Assembly (NCBI GenBank): GCA_016278325.1 | Contig: JADQCB010000008.1 | Coordinates: forward strand, 1 to 64,000 | Reading direction: 5' to 3' | DNA from: Actibacterium sp. | GTDB lineage: Bacteria > Pseudomonadota > Alphaproteobacteria > Rhodobacterales > Rhodobacteraceae | Length of the DNA: 64,000 nucleotides | Shown here: positions 20,577 to 32,633 of the stretch, piece after piece | Layout of the letters: every line of letters begins with the position of its first letter | Position numbering within the stretch: the first letter of the stretch is position 1 | Made by a program: the position numbers and the translations under genes | The notes under the pieces: model-generated | Told to the model about the DNA's origin: nothing | Seen by the model: only the letters and a program-made list of their open reading frames with translations | The model's database searches: none

Positions 20577-22091
20577 ATGACCGCCCTGTCCCCGTCATTC
20601 GAGGCGTTCGAGGCCGGCTTTGCCGCCGGCCGCAACCAGGTGGTCCATATGCGCCTGGCCGCCGATCTCGACACGCCGGTCAGCCTGATGCTCAAACTTG
20701 CCGAGGCCCGCAAGGACAGTTTCATGCTGGAATCGGTCACCGGCGGCGAAGTGCGCGGGCGCTATTCGGTCGTCGGCATGAAGCCCGACCTGATCTGGCA
20801 ATGCCGGGGCGCGCAAAGCCGGATCAACCGCCAGGCCCGGTTCGACCCGGACAGTTTCGAGGATCTGCCCGGACATCCGCTGGATACCCTGCGCGCGCTG
20901 ATCGCCGAAAGCCGGATCGACATGCCCGACGGGTTGCCGGCGATCGCGGCCGGCCTGTTTGGCTATCTCGGCTATGACATGATCCGCCTCGTCGAGCATC
21001 TGCCGGACGAGAACCCGGACCCGCTGGGCCTGCCCGATGCGCTGATGCTGCGCCCCTCGGTGGTGGCGGTGCTGGACGGGGTCAAGGGCGAGGTGATCGT
21101 GGTTTCGCCGGCCTGGGCGGGATCGGGCCTGAGCGCGCGGGCGGCCTATGCCCAGGCGGCCGAGCGGGTGATGGACGCCGTGCGCGAGCTTGAACGCTCG
21201 GTCCCCGCCGTCACGCGGAACCTGGGCGACGCGGCGCCGGTGGGCGCGATGGTGTCGAACTTCTCGCGCGAGGACTACATGGCGGCGGTGGAAAAGGCCA
21301 AGGCCTATATCCGTGCCGGCGACATCTTTCAGGTCGTGCCTTCGCAACGCTGGTCGCAGGAATTCAGGCTGCCGCCCTTCGCGCTCTATCGCTCGCTGCG
21401 GCGCACCAACCCCTCGCCCTTCATGTTCTTCTTCAATTTCGGGGGGTTCCAGGTGATCGGCGCAAGCCCCGAGATCCTGGTGCGCGTGTTCGACGGCCAG
21501 GTCACGATCCGCCCGATCGCCGGCACCCGCCCGCGCGGCGCCACCCCCCAGGAGGATCGCGCGCTGGAGACGGAGCTGCTGTCGGATGCCAAGGAACGGG
21601 CCGAGCACCTGATGCTGCTGGACCTGGGCCGCAACGACGTGGGCCGGGTTGCGAAGGTCGGCACAGTGCACCCGACCGAGAAATTCATCATCGAACGCTA
21701 CAGCCACGTCATGCATATCGTCTCGAACGTGGTGGGGGAACTGTCGGAGGATCACGACGCCCTGTCGGCGTTGCTGGCCGGTCTTCCCGCGGGCACGGTT
21801 TCGGGGGCGCCCAAGGTGCGCGCGATGCAGATCATCGACGAGCTGGAGCCGGAAAAGCGCGGCGTCTATGGTGGCGGCGTCGGCTATTTCGCGGCCAATG
21901 GCGACATGGACATGTGCATCGCCTTGCGCACCGCCGTTCTGAAGGACGAAACCCTGTATATCCAGGCCGGCGGCGGCGTCGTTCACGACAGCGACCCGGC
22001 GGCGGAATACGAAGAGACGGTCAACAAGTCCCGCGCGATCCGTCGCGCCGCCGAGGATGCGGGGCTGTTCACCGGGCATGGCAATGGCTGA
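20577..22091 (+). CDS. trpE: Anthranilate synthase component I
   Basis: TrpE makes anthranilate from chorismate with ammonia from TrpG. The 504-residue protein has the N-terminal tryptophan-feedback region (LESVTGGEVRGRYS near residues 50-63) and the chorismate-binding domain with IAGTRPRG, LGRNDVGRV, HVMHIVSNV, GTVSGAPKVRAM and QAGGGVVHDSDP. GAGG lies 7 bases before the ATG at 20577. I see no leader peptide or attenuator in the 8-bp gap to ppiD. It is unlinked from trpGDC at 738-3147. Confidence 0.97.
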   Translation: MTALSPSFEAFEAGFAAGRNQVVHMRLAADLDTPVSLMLKLAEARKDSFMLESVTGGEVRGRYSVVGMKPDLIWQCRGAQSRINRQARFDPDSFEDLPGHPLDTLRALIAESRIDMPDGLPAIAAGLFGYLGYDMIRLVEHLPDENPDPLGLPDALMLRPSVVAVLDGVKGEVIVVSPAWAGSGLSARAAYAQAAERVMDAVRELERSVPAVTRNLGDAAPVGAMVSNFSREDYMAAVEKAKAYIRAGDIFQVVPSQRWSQEFRLPPFALYRSLRRTNPSPFMFFFNFGGFQVIGASPEILVRVFDGQVTIRPIAGTRPRGATPQEDRALETELLSDAKERAEHLMLLDLGRNDVGRVAKVGTVHPTEKFIIERYSHVMHIVSNVVGELSEDHDALSALLAGLPAGTVSGAPKVRAMQIIDELEPEKRGVYGGGVGYFAANGDMDMCIALRTAVLKDETLYIQAGGGVVHDSDPAAEYEETVNKSRAIRRAAEDAGLFTGHGNG

Positions 22092-22217
22092 CCGTCAATG
22101 CCGGCCGCGCCGCTTTTCGGCCGATCCGGTCGCGTCGGGCGCGTTTTCATCTTTCATTAACCGCGCTGGAGTGGTGTAACCGGGTCAAGACCAGACGAGA
22201 TTCGACGGGAGCGACGC

Positions 22218-22688
22218 ATGGCGGGATCGGTTAACAAGGTAATCCTGATTGGCAACCTGGGGCGCGACCCCGAGGTGCGCACCTTCCCCGACGGGGGCAA
22301 GCTGTGCAACCTTCGCATCGCGACCTCGGAAAACTGGAAGGACCGCAATACCGGCGAACGGCGCGAACGCACCGAATGGCACAATGTCGTTCTACGCGGC
22401 GACGGGCTGGTGCGCGTGGCCGAGCAATACCTGCGCAAGGGATCGAAGGTCTATGTCGAGGGCCAGCTTCAGACCCGCAAATGGCAGGATCAGTCGGGCA
22501 ATGACCGCTATTCGACCGATGTTGTCGTGGCCGGGCTCGGCGGCGTTCTGACGATGCTCGACGGGCGGTCGGGCGGCGGCGGCAACGAGGGCGGCGGGTA
22601 TGAAAGCGGATCCTCTGGCGGCGACTATGGCGGCAGCTATTCCAGCCCCGCCCCGAGCAGCGATCTGGATGACGAGATTCCCTTCTGA
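22218..22688 (+). CDS. ssb: Single-stranded DNA-binding protein
   Basis: SSB coats single-stranded DNA in replication and repair. The 156-residue protein has an N-terminal OB fold (about 1-108; [25 protein letters not shown]), a Gly/Ser-rich linker (115-145) and the acidic tail DLDDEIPF that recruits partner proteins. GGGAG lies 7 bases before the ATG. No GAAC-N7-GAAC LexA box is present in the 126 bp upstream, so SOS control is not evident here. Confidence 0.97.
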   Translation: MAGSVNKVILIGNLGRDPEVRTFPDGGKLCNLRIATSENWKDRNTGERRERTEWHNVVLRGDGLVRVAEQYLRKGSKVYVEGQLQTRKWQDQSGNDRYSTDVVVAGLGGVLTMLDGRSGGGGNEGGGYESGSSGGDYGGSYSSPAPSSDLDDEIPF

Positions 22689-22722
22689 ACGGACACCTGC
22701 ATAGCAAGGAACGACAACGCGA

Positions 22723-23799
22723 ATGACCTGGTCCTTTTCGATCGGCCGGCTTTTCGGCTCGGAAATCAGGATTCACGCCACGTTTTTCCTGCTCCTGCTC
22801 TGGATCGGGATGGCCGCCTATCTCAGCGACGGGCCGGCCGCCGCGCTTGAAAACGTGGTCTTCGTGATCGCGATCTTCGGCTGCGTCCTGGCGCATGAAT
22901 ATGGCCATGTCCTGACCGCGCGCCGCTATGGCATCGCCACCCCGGACATCACCTTGCTGCCGATCGGGGGGATGGCGCGGCTGCAACGCATGCCCGAAAA
23001 CCCGACCCAGGAAATCATCGTCGCGCTGGCCGGCCCGACGGTCAACATCGTGATCTTCATCGGGTTGCTTGCGATCTTCGGCCCGTCGATGAACCTTGGC
23101 CAGCTTGAACAGATCGAGAACCCCGATATCGGCTTTGTCGGCCGTCTTGCCGCGGTCAACCTGTTCCTGGCCCTTTTCAATCTTCTGCCGGCCTTTCCCA
23201 TGGATGGCGGGCGCGTGTTCCGGGCCGTCCTGTCTTATTTCACCGACCGGCTTACGGCGACCCGCGCCGCGGCGGGGGCGGGGCAGATCCTGGCCTTCGG
23301 CTTCGGCTTTCTCGGCCTGACGACCGGGAACGTGATATTGCTGCTGATCGCGATCTTCATCTTCATGGCAGCCGGGGCCGAAAGCTCGGAGGTCGAGATG
23401 CGCAGCGTGGCGCGCACCATGCTGGCGCGTGACGCGATGATAACAAGCTATGAAAGCCTGGCGCCCGATGACAGCCTTCATGCCGCGCAATCGGCCCTGA
23501 TCCGCACCACCCAGCACGAATTTCCGGTCAGGAATCCCGACGGCTCGCTGGCCGGGTTCCTGACCCGGAGCGCGATCTTTCACGACAGCAACAGCGAGCG
23601 GGCCAATCGCCGGGTCGAGACCGAGATGATCACGAATGTGCCCTCGGTGATGCTGGATGCCGGGCTGGACGCGGTTCTCGACGCGCTGCACCAGGACAAC
23701 GCGCCGGCGGTGGCCGTGACCGACAAGGCCGGGCGCATGATCGGCTATGTCACGCGCGAGAATATAGGCGAGTTGATGGTGGTTCACGGACGCGCTTAG
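22723..23799 (+). CDS. Site-2-protease-like M50 metalloprotease with C-terminal CBS domains
   Basis: This 358-residue membrane protease has the zinc motif HEYGH (His58, Glu59, His62) in a membrane helix and the second metal motif NLLPAFPMDGGR near residue 155-166. About six hydrophobic segments precede a soluble C-terminal part (240-358) with two CBS repeats, seen as SLAGFLTRSAIF and MIGYVTRENIGEL. CBS domains bind adenine nucleotides or related ligands, so activity may follow energy state; this architecture is the SpoIVFB/Rip3-like class. Substrates are unknown. It is 34 bp after ssb; the AAGGA is 12 bases from the ATG, so translation may be weak. Confidence 0.9.
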   Translation: MTWSFSIGRLFGSEIRIHATFFLLLLWIGMAAYLSDGPAAALENVVFVIAIFGCVLAHEYGHVLTARRYGIATPDITLLPIGGMARLQRMPENPTQEIIVALAGPTVNIVIFIGLLAIFGPSMNLGQLEQIENPDIGFVGRLAAVNLFLALFNLLPAFPMDGGRVFRAVLSYFTDRLTATRAAAGAGQILAFGFGFLGLTTGNVILLLIAIFIFMAAGAESSEVEMRSVARTMLARDAMITSYESLAPDDSLHAAQSALIRTTQHEFPVRNPDGSLAGFLTRSAIFHDSNSERANRRVETEMITNVPSVMLDAGLDAVLDALHQDNAPAVAVTDKAGRMIGYVTRENIGELMVVHGRA

Positions 23800-23879
23800 G
23801 TTGCATCGGATGCACGCCCGCCCGGGGCCCGAGCGTATCCAGCCGACGGCGAAAGCAGGCCGATCCGGCGCAACACGCG

Positions 23880-23905
23880 AATGGCCGCCGGCGACGACGG
23901 CCATT
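23880..23905. terminator. Inverted repeat between convergent M50 protease and RNase J genes
   Basis: AATGGCCG at 23880-23887 and CGGCCATT at 23898-23905 form an 8-bp stem with a 10-base loop, in the 115 bp between two convergent genes. There is no T-run on either side, so a bidirectional terminator role is only inferred from position. Confidence 0.35.
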
Positions 23906-23914
23906 GCGGGCGGA

Positions 23915-25591
23915 TCAGGCCGTCAGGCGACTGATCACCACGATCACCTCGGGGCGCTTTCCGATCTCGTCCAGGACCACCTGGCGGGTGCGGCGACGCA
24001 GTTGATCCTCCAGCTTGTCATCGTCGCGCAGGGTCCTGGCATCGGCACGGCCGACCAGTTGCGCCAGGTCGTCCTCCAGCACATCCGACAGCGCGCCCTT
24101 GCTGCGCCCCCCCGTCTCTGTCAGCCCCTTCAGCTCCACCCAGGGCTCTCCCAGCGGCTCATCCTCTTCGTCCATGATCAACGTGACCACCACCAGCCCG
24201 TTCAACGCCAGACGGATGCGATCGCGCAGGATCCCGTCGAGGGCCCCGACATGCGCGCTGCCGTCCAGATAGGTGCGTCCGGCCTCGATATGCTCGACCA
24301 CGCGCGGCGCCGGGCCGGCCAGATCCAGCATCGTCCCGTTGGTCGCGATCTCGGCGGCGATGCCCTTCTCGCGGGCGATGTTCACATGCTCGCGCAGGTG
24401 GCGATGTTCGCCATGCATCGGGACCAGCATCTGCGGCTTCATCAGGTTGTGCATCCGCTCGAGATCGGGGCGGTTCGCATGGCCCGAGACGTGATAGAGA
24501 TCGGCGTCGTCATCGACCACGTCCACGCCCTTTTCCGACAGGGCATTCATGATCTGGATCACGCCCTTTTCATTGCCCGGAATGGTCTTGGACGAGAACA
24601 GGAAAAGATCGCCGGCCTGCAACTCCAGGCCCATGTATTTGCCGCGGCTCAGCTGGGCCGAGGCGGCGCGACGCTCGCCCTGGCTGCCGGTGACGATCAG
24701 CATCAGGTTCTCATGCGGATGTTGCTGGGCATCTTCGGGAGGGATGGTCCTGGGGAAATCCGTCAGCACGCCGCTTTCGGCGGCTGCCTCGACCATCCGC
24801 CGCATGGCCCGGCCCAGCAGCACGATCGAGCGGCCGGCGGCCTGGCCGGCCTCGGCCAGCGTCTTCAGCCGCGCCACGTTCGAGGCGAAGGTCGTCGCCA
24901 CGACCATGCCTTCGGCATTGCGCACAAGCTGCTGGATCGCGGGGCCCAGCGTCGATTCCGAGCGGCCGGGATTGGGCGAAAAGACATTGGTCGAATCACA
25001 GATCAGCGCCTTCACGCCCTTGCCGGCCACCTCGGCCCACAGGGCTTCGTCGAAAGCCTCGCCAACGATCGGCTGGGCGTCGATCTTGAAATCGCCGGTA
25101 TGCACGACACGGCCGGCCGGGCTGTCGATCACCAGGCCCGAACTTTCCGGGATCGAATGCGACACGGGCAGGAAGGACACCTTGAACGGGCCGGTCTCGA
25201 TCGTCTCGGGCCAGGGCGCGGCGACGCGGATCGTTGCCGGATCCAGGCCCGCCTCTTCCAGTTTCCTGGCGCCGATATTGGCGGTGAACGCGCGGGCGTG
25301 AACCGGCGCCCGCAGCCGACGCCACAGATGCGCCAGGGCGCCGATGTGATCCTCATGCGCATGGGTTATGAAGATCGCCTCGATCCGCTCGGCATTGGCT
25401 TCGAGCCAGGCCACGTCGGCGAAAATCAGATCGACGCCGGGCGTATTGTCCATGTCGGGAAAGGTCACACCCAGATCGACCACGATCAGCCGTTCCCTGC
25501 CCGCGGGGCCGTAGCCATAGACATAGGCATTCATCCCGATCTCGCCCGCGCCGCCGAGGGGAAGATAGATCAAGCGGTTCTTGCTGCTCAT
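23915..25591 (-). CDS. rnj: Ribonuclease J
   Basis: RNase J is a metallo-beta-lactamase-fold enzyme with 5'-3' exonuclease and endonuclease activity in mRNA decay and rRNA processing. The 558-residue protein has the metal motif HAHEDH at residues 77-82, HTGDFKIDAQP, the beta-CASP region, and VSGHANRPDLERM with PMHGEHRHLREH. It lacks the extra C-terminal extension seen in some homologs. The ATG at 25591 overlaps the coaX stop (ATGA), making it the last gene of the nuo-birA-coaX unit. Rhodobacter species are known to have a single RNase J beside RNase E. Confidence 0.95.
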   Translation of the reverse strand: MSSKNRLIYLPLGGAGEIGMNAYVYGYGPAGRERLIVVDLGVTFPDMDNTPGVDLIFADVAWLEANAERIEAIFITHAHEDHIGALAHLWRRLRAPVHARAFTANIGARKLEEAGLDPATIRVAAPWPETIETGPFKVSFLPVSHSIPESSGLVIDSPAGRVVHTGDFKIDAQPIVGEAFDEALWAEVAGKGVKALICDSTNVFSPNPGRSESTLGPAIQQLVRNAEGMVVATTFASNVARLKTLAEAGQAAGRSIVLLGRAMRRMVEAAAESGVLTDFPRTIPPEDAQQHPHENLMLIVTGSQGERRAASAQLSRGKYMGLELQAGDLFLFSSKTIPGNEKGVIQIMNALSEKGVDVVDDDADLYHVSGHANRPDLERMHNLMKPQMLVPMHGEHRHLREHVNIAREKGIAAEIATNGTMLDLAGPAPRVVEHIEAGRTYLDGSAHVGALDGILRDRIRLALNGLVVVTLIMDEEDEPLGEPWVELKGLTETGGRSKGALSDVLEDDLAQLVGRADARTLRDDDKLEDQLRRRTRQVVLDEIGKRPEVIVVISRLTA

Positions 25592-26367
25592 GTTGCGCCG
25601 TTTTCCTTGTTATAGGCATGGATCACGGTCAGGCCGTGCATTGTCAGGTCATCTTCGATGTGGTCGAATAACACATCGCCCTGCGCGAACAATGGGGCCA
25701 GGCCCCCGGTGCCGATGATCCGCATCGGTTTTTCGTATTCCTCGCGGATTTTTCCGCTGATGCCGCGCACCAGCCCGATATAGCCCCAGAACACGCCGGA
25801 CTGCATGCAGGCCACCGTGTTCGTTCCGATCACCTGTTGCGGCCGTGTGACATCCACATGCGGCAGCGCGGCGGCGGCCATGTGCAACGCCTCCAGGCTC
25901 AGGTTCACACCGGGCGCGATCACCCCGCCGACATAGGCGCCGTCATGGGCGACCACGTCGAATGTGGTGGCGGTGCCGAAATCCACCACGATCAGGTCGC
26001 CGCCATGCCGGTCGAAGGCGCCGGCCGTATTCACCAGCCGGTCCGGGCCCACCTGGGTGCCGGCATCCACCCGCGGCTGGTGCGGCAACAGGCATTCGGG
26101 CTTTCCCACCACGATCGGGCGGGTGTGGAAATAACGGTCGGCAAAGACCCGCAGGTTGAAAACCACCCGCGGCACGGTGGAAGAGATGATGACATCGGTA
26201 ATGTCGGCCGCGATCCCGTGATGCGCGATCAGGGTCGAGTACCAGACGTAATATTGATCGGCGGTGCGCTGATGCTCGGTCGAGGTGCGCAGCGTGCACA
26301 GAAATCGCGTGCCGTCCCAGATGGAAAACACGGTATTGGTATTGCCGCAGTCGATACATAGAAGCAA
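25588..26367 (-). CDS. coaX: Type III pantothenate kinase
   Basis: CoaX phosphorylates pantothenate, the first step to coenzyme A. The 259-residue protein shows the phosphate-binding IDCGNTNTVFSIWDG at the N-terminus and VVDFGTATTFDVV and GGVIAPGVNLS further on, all ASKHA-fold kinase motifs of this type. The start is a TTG at 26367, read from the AGGAGG placed 7 bases upstream and from the family N-terminus; no ATG or GTG exists in frame before the first motif. It begins 16 bp after the birA stop and overlaps RNase J at its end. The TTG may limit its expression. Confidence 0.93.
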   Translation of the reverse strand: MLLCIDCGNTNTVFSIWDGTRFLCTLRTSTEHQRTADQYYVWYSTLIAHHGIAADITDVIISSTVPRVVFNLRVFADRYFHTRPIVVGKPECLLPHQPRVDAGTQVGPDRLVNTAGAFDRHGGDLIVVDFGTATTFDVVAHDGAYVGGVIAPGVNLSLEALHMAAAALPHVDVTRPQQVIGTNTVACMQSGVFWGYIGLVRGISGKIREEYEKPMRIIGTGGLAPLFAQGDVLFDHIEDDLTMHGLTVIHAYNKENGAT

Positions 26368-26383
26368 AGCAGGTCCTCCTCGC

Positions 26384-27139
26384 TCAGAAGAACACGTCGG
26401 CGGCGGCGATCACATGACGCCCCTTCGGGGTCTTCAGGATCAGCTGGCCGGTTTCGTCCACCGTTTCGAAAATTCCGCTGACCGTGTTCGTGCCGGTACG
26501 CGCGGTGATCGTCTGGCCCAGCCGGGCGGCCCGGGCCAGCCATGCCTCGCGGATCGGGGCGAAACCGTATTGCTCCATCTGCGCGGCATTGCGTGCAAAG
26601 GCCGGGGCCAGGAAGTCCAGGAATTCCTCCGGCGAGACCACCGCACCGGTTTCCGATGCCAGCGCCACCGGGCGCAGCGCGTCGCCGGCGATCTCGTCGA
26701 CCGCGGGGGCGGCGGCAAGGTTCACCCCGAACCCGATCGAAAGACCGGCCAACTCATTCCCCTGCCGGATCGATTCCAGAAGGATACCGGCCACCTTGCC
26801 ACCGTTCAGCAGCACGTCATTGGGCCATTTCAGGGCAAAGGGCGCCACCCGCCCGGTGGTCGCCACGAAGGCGTCGAACAGCGCCAGCGCGGCAACGAAA
26901 GAGTGCTGCGCCGCCAGCACGGCCGGCATCCTGCGCGGCAGCACCAGCGTCGCCGCGAAATTCCCGGCGGGATTGGCCCAGGGCCGGCCGCGGCGCCCGC
27001 GCGCCGCGCTCTGGTGCAGCGCCAGGATCCAGGTGGGACCGGTCAGGCCCGGAAACTGGCGCACGGCCTCGTCATTGGTGCTGTCGGTCTCGGGCAGGAC
27101 GCGCCGCGCCACCCCGTCGGGCCACGGGTCAGTTGACAA
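26384..27139 (-). CDS. birA: Biotin--[acetyl-CoA-carboxylase] ligase (no DNA-binding domain)
   Basis: This 251-residue enzyme attaches biotin to carboxylase carrier domains. It has the ATP/biotin motif ARGRRGRPW near residue 46-54, [19 protein letters not shown] in the middle and a small C-terminal SH3-like domain. It lacks the N-terminal helix-turn-helix of E. coli BirA, so it should not be a repressor. The start is uncertain: TTG 27139, overlapping the nuoN end by 11 bp, gives the expected N-terminus, and a GTG lies nine codons on. Its location after nuoN matches the Paracoccus nqo cluster. A likely client in this window is the carboxylase at 48093. Confidence 0.92.
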   Translation of the reverse strand: MSTDPWPDGVARRVLPETDSTNDEAVRQFPGLTGPTWILALHQSAARGRRGRPWANPAGNFAATLVLPRRMPAVLAAQHSFVAALALFDAFVATTGRVAPFALKWPNDVLLNGGKVAGILLESIRQGNELAGLSIGFGVNLAAAPAVDEIAGDALRPVALASETGAVVSPEEFLDFLAPAFARNAAQMEQYGFAPIREAWLARAARLGQTITARTGTNTVSGIFETVDETGQLILKTPKGRHVIAAADVFF

Positions 27140-28571
27140 GGGTCTGTGCCGCGGCCAGGGCCAGGCCCTCGACCCCGAAAAGGTTCACAACGCCCACCAC
27201 CATGATCGCGGCCGAGCCCATCAGCATGGCCCAGAGCACCGGGTTCGCACCGCCGTTCAGCGCCGCTTCCTCTTCCCGGCCGAAATACATGTAATAGACG
27301 ATCCGCAGATAGTAGAACGCGGCGATGACCGAGGCGATCACACCGGCGATTGCAAGCCAGGACAGCCCCGCATCGACCGCGGCCATCAGCACATAGAACT
27401 TGCCGAAGAAGCCCACCAGCGGCGGCACGCCGGCCATGCTGAACAGCAGCACCATCATCGCCAGCGCCTTCAATGGCTCGGCTTTGGAATACATGTTCAG
27501 CGCCCCGATATCGGTGACCGGCGCGCCGTCCTTTTCCATCGACAGGATGAACGCGAAGGTCCCGACATTCATCGTGACATAGATCGCCATGTAGATCAGC
27601 ATCGCCTGCACGCCGCCCGCGGTGCCGGCGGCCAGCCCCATCAGCGCAAAGCCCATATGCGTGATCGACGAATAGGCCATCAGCCGCTTGATGTTGCGTT
27701 GCCCGATCGCCGCGACCGCGCCCAGGAACATCGTCAGCACCGACAGCAGGGCAAGCACCTGGCCCCAGTCCTGGGTCACATGCCCGAAAGCGTCGAAGAG
27801 AACCCGCGCGAACAGCCCCATGGCCGCCATCTTCGGTGCCGTCGCGAAGAAGGCCGTGACCGGGGTCGGCGCGCCCTCATAGACATCCGGGGTCCACATG
27901 TGGAAGGGCACCGCCGACACCTTGAAGGCCAGCCCGACGATCAGGAAGATCAGGCCGAACAGCAGCCCCAGCGAGATCTCGCCGGTGCCGACCGTTTCGA
28001 TGATCCCGGAAAAGCGCGTGGTGCCGGAAAACCCGTAGATCAGCGATGCGCCGTAGAGCAGCATGCCGGAACTGAGCGCGCCCAGGACGAAATATTTCAG
28101 GCCCGCCTCGGTCGATTTCGGGCTGTCGCGGCGCAACGCGGCCACGACGTAAAGCGACAGCGACTGCAATTCCAGCCCCATGTAAAGGCTCATCAGATCG
28201 CCGGCGGAGACCATCACCATCATGCCGACCGAGGCCAGCGCCACCAGCAGCGGATATTCGAACCGCAGCAGCCCGTGGCGCGCCATGTAATCCTGGGACA
28301 TCACCAGAACCGACGCGCCGGACAGCAGGATCACGACCTTGGCGAAGCGGGCGAATCCGTCATTGACCACGGCGCCCCCGAAGGCCAGGCGCGCATCGCC
28401 GGTCGTGCCGCCGATCCAGACCGCAAGCACGACCATGACAGCCGCCGTGACCCAGACCAGAAGCGGGGCCGTCCTGTCCTTGCCGCCATACGCCCCGAAC
28501 AGAAGCGCCACCAGGGCGTAAAGCGCCAGCAGGATCTCGGGCAGGAAGGTGGAAATATCGGCAGAGAGCAT
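27129..28571 (-). CDS. nuoN: NADH-quinone oxidoreductase subunit N
   Basis: NuoN is one of the three antiporter-like proton-pumping subunits in the membrane arm of complex I. It has 480 residues and about 14 membrane helices. Family features are [15 protein letters not shown] with the helix-5 Glu, [20 protein letters not shown] with the helix-7 Lys, and [13 protein letters not shown] 28571 has AAGGGGA just upstream and lies 11 bp after the nuoM stop; an upstream in-frame extension overlaps nuoM and is not used. The end overlaps the proposed birA start. Confidence 0.95.
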   Translation of the reverse strand: MLSADISTFLPEILLALYALVALLFGAYGGKDRTAPLLVWVTAAVMVVLAVWIGGTTGDARLAFGGAVVNDGFARFAKVVILLSGASVLVMSQDYMARHGLLRFEYPLLVALASVGMMVMVSAGDLMSLYMGLELQSLSLYVVAALRRDSPKSTEAGLKYFVLGALSSGMLLYGASLIYGFSGTTRFSGIIETVGTGEISLGLLFGLIFLIVGLAFKVSAVPFHMWTPDVYEGAPTPVTAFFATAPKMAAMGLFARVLFDAFGHVTQDWGQVLALLSVLTMFLGAVAAIGQRNIKRLMAYSSITHMGFALMGLAAGTAGGVQAMLIYMAIYVTMNVGTFAFILSMEKDGAPVTDIGALNMYSKAEPLKALAMMVLLFSMAGVPPLVGFFGKFYVLMAAVDAGLSWLAIAGVIASVIAAFYYLRIVYYMYFGREEEAALNGGANPVLWAMLMGSAAIMVVGVVNLFGVEGLALAAAQTLVN

Positions 28572-28582
28572 CGTTGTCCCCT

Positions 28583-30123
<1,541 letters not shown>

Positions 30124-30124
<1 letters not shown>

Positions 30125-32226
30125 CACTGCGCCCCCCCGCTGATCGACATCCAGGTCATGAGAACGGCAATCCCGATCACCATCGCGAAGGCGTAATGGA
30201 ACAGGTAGCCCGATTGCCACCGCCCCGCGAGCCGGGTGAAGAAGGGGACGACCCCCATCGCCACGCCGTTGATCGTGCCGTCGATCACGTTGCCATCGCC
30301 GCGCCGCCACAGGAACCGGCCCAGCCAGCGCGCCGGCCGAACGAACACAAAGCCGTAGATCTCGTCGAAATACCACTTGTTCAGCAGGAACAGGTAAAGC
30401 GGGCGTTGCTGCTCGGCCAGCTTGCCCGGCAGCGCCGGGTTCACGATGTAGAACAGATAGGCCACGGCAAGTCCGCCCAGCATCGCGATGAAGGGCGCGA
30501 TCCGGACCCAGACCGGCGCCTCATGCGCCTTTTCCATCACATGGTTGTCCGGCCCCATGAAGATCGCGCCTTCGGGCGCGGTGCCCGCCGCGGCGGCTGT
30601 CCCGGATGCGACGGTGCCCTCGGCCGTCGCGGCATGGCCCGCCTCGGGCGCATCGGCCGCGGCATCATGGCCTTCGCCGGCCGCCGCCACTTCGTGGGTC
30701 GGAATGCCGAAGAAGCGGTTGACCTGCGCGTGATCGCCGAAGAAGGCGCCATACCAGACCATCCCGCTCAGGACCGCGCCGATGGCCAGCACCCCCAGCG
30801 GGACCAGCATCACACGCGGGCTTTCATGGGCATTTTCATGCGTGTGCCGATCGCCCCGCGGCGTTCCGAAAAAGGTCATGAACATCAGCCGCCAGGAATA
30901 GAAGGCGGTGAAGGCGGCGGCGATGACAAGCATCCAGAAGGCATAGCCGGCCCCGCCCGCGCCCCAGGCGCTTTCGATGATCGCGTCCTTCGACAGGAAG
31001 CCGGCAAAGCCGATCGTGGTCAGCGGAATGCCCACCCCGGTGATCGCCAGCGTGCCGATCAGCATCGCCCAGTAGGTATAGGGGAACTTGTGGCGCAGCC
31101 CGCCATAATTGCGCATGTCCTGTTCGTGATGCATCCCGTGGATGACCGATCCCGCGCCGAGAAACAGCATCGCCTTGAAAAAGGCATGGGTCAGCAGGTG
31201 GAACATCGCCGCGGAATAGACGCCGACACCGGCCGCGACGAACATGTAGCCCAGCTGCGAACAGGTCGAATAGGCGATCACCCGCTTGATGTCGTTCTGC
31301 ACCAACCCGACGGTCGCGGCGAAGAACGCGGTCGAGGCGCCGATAAAGGTGACGAATGCCATCGCCTGCGGCGCGTATTCCATCAGCGGCGACATGCGGC
31401 AGACCAGGAACACCCCTGCCGTCACCATGGTCGCCGCGTGGATCAGCGCGGAAACCGGCGTCGGCCCCTCCATCGCGTCGGGCAGCCAGGTATGCAGGAA
31501 CAATTGCGCCGATTTGCCCATGGCGCCGACGAACAGCAGGAAGGCCAGCAGGTTCGCCGCATTCCAGTCGCGCCAGAGAAAGCCGAGCTGCGTCTCGGCC
31601 AATTGCGGCGCGGCGGCGAAGATGTCGTCCATCTGCACGCTGTCCACCAGGAAGAACAGGCCGAAGATCCCCAGGGCGAACCCGAAATCGCCGACACGGT
31701 TGACCACGAAAGCCTTGATCGCGGCGGCATTGGCACTGGGCTTGCGATAGTAGAACCCGATCAGAAGATAGGAGGCGACGCCAACGCCTTCCCAGCCGAA
31801 GAACATCTGCACCAGATTGTCGGCCGTCACCAGGGCCAGCATGGCGAAGGTGAAGAAGGACAGATAGGCGAAAAAGCGCGGGCGATAGACCTCGCCTTCC
31901 TTGAAATTCGCGTCATGCGCCATGTAGCCGAAGCTGTAGAGATGCACCAGGCTGGACACCGTCGTGACCACGATCAGCATGATCGCGGTCAGCCGGTCCA
32001 GCCGGATCGACCAGTCCGCGACCAGCGTGCCGCTCTCGATCCAGCGCATGACCTGGATCTGCTGCATCTCGCCATCGAAGCCCAGGAACACAATCCACGA
32101 CAGCAGACAGGCCAGGAACAGCAGCCCGGTCGAGATCCACTGGGCCGCCTGCTCGCCGATCAGTTTCCAGGTGAACCCGGCCAGAATGGCGCCCAGCAAA
32201 GGCGCGAAGAGGATGATACTGACCAT
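30124..32226 (-). CDS. nuoL: NADH-quinone oxidoreductase subunit L
   Basis: NuoL is the distal antiporter-like subunit, with the long lateral helix along the membrane arm. The 700-residue protein shows [39 protein letters not shown] and [13 protein letters not shown]. Between the later helices, about residues 510-555, there is an Ala/Gly/His-rich, low-complexity insert before the terminal helices. Other subunits in this operon have no such segment. The start is an ATG 6 bp after the nuoK stop. Confidence 0.96.
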
Positions 32227-32232
32227 GACCGC

Positions 32233-32538
32233 TTACCCCTTCATCACGTTGACGTCTTCGACATTGATGCTGCCGCGCGTGCGGAAGAAGCAGACCAGAA
32301 TGGCCAGGCCGATCGCCGCCTCGGCGGCGGCGACGGTCAGCACGAACAGGGTGAAGACCTGCCCGGCCAGATCCCCCAGATAGGCCGAGAAGGCGACGAA
32401 ATTGATATTCACCGCCAGCAGGATCAGTTCGATCGACATCAGGATCACGATCACGTTCTTCCGGTTCAGGAAGATGCCGAAAATCCCGATGACGAAGAGC
32501 GCCGCGGCGACCGTCAGGTAATGGTGCAGTCCTATCAT
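32233..32538 (-). CDS. nuoK: NADH-quinone oxidoreductase subunit K
   Basis: NuoK (MrpC-like) has 101 residues and three membrane helices, with two conserved membrane glutamates visible in [11 protein letters not shown] and [14 protein letters not shown] 32538 is preceded by GGAGGGA, so I reject a longer in-frame start. The 95-bp gap to nuoJ is one of the larger ones in this operon. It contains two adjacent CCCGGG palindromes (32612-32624), which could form a processing or attenuating hairpin. Confidence 0.95.
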   Translation of the reverse strand: MIGLHHYLTVAAALFVIGIFGIFLNRKNVIVILMSIELILLAVNINFVAFSAYLGDLAGQVFTLFVLTVAAAEAAIGLAILVCFFRTRGSINVEDVNVMKG

Positions 32539-32633
32539 CTCGTCCCTCCGGGCCTGGGCCCGATTGTTCCGTCGTTTCCATCGCACCCCGGCGCCGGCCG
32601 GGCGTTCGATCCCCGGGCCCCGGGACCGGCGGG

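Noticed and set aside
22092-22217. SOS box upstream of ssb
   Set aside because: Searched for GAAC-N7-GAAC and its complement; none found.
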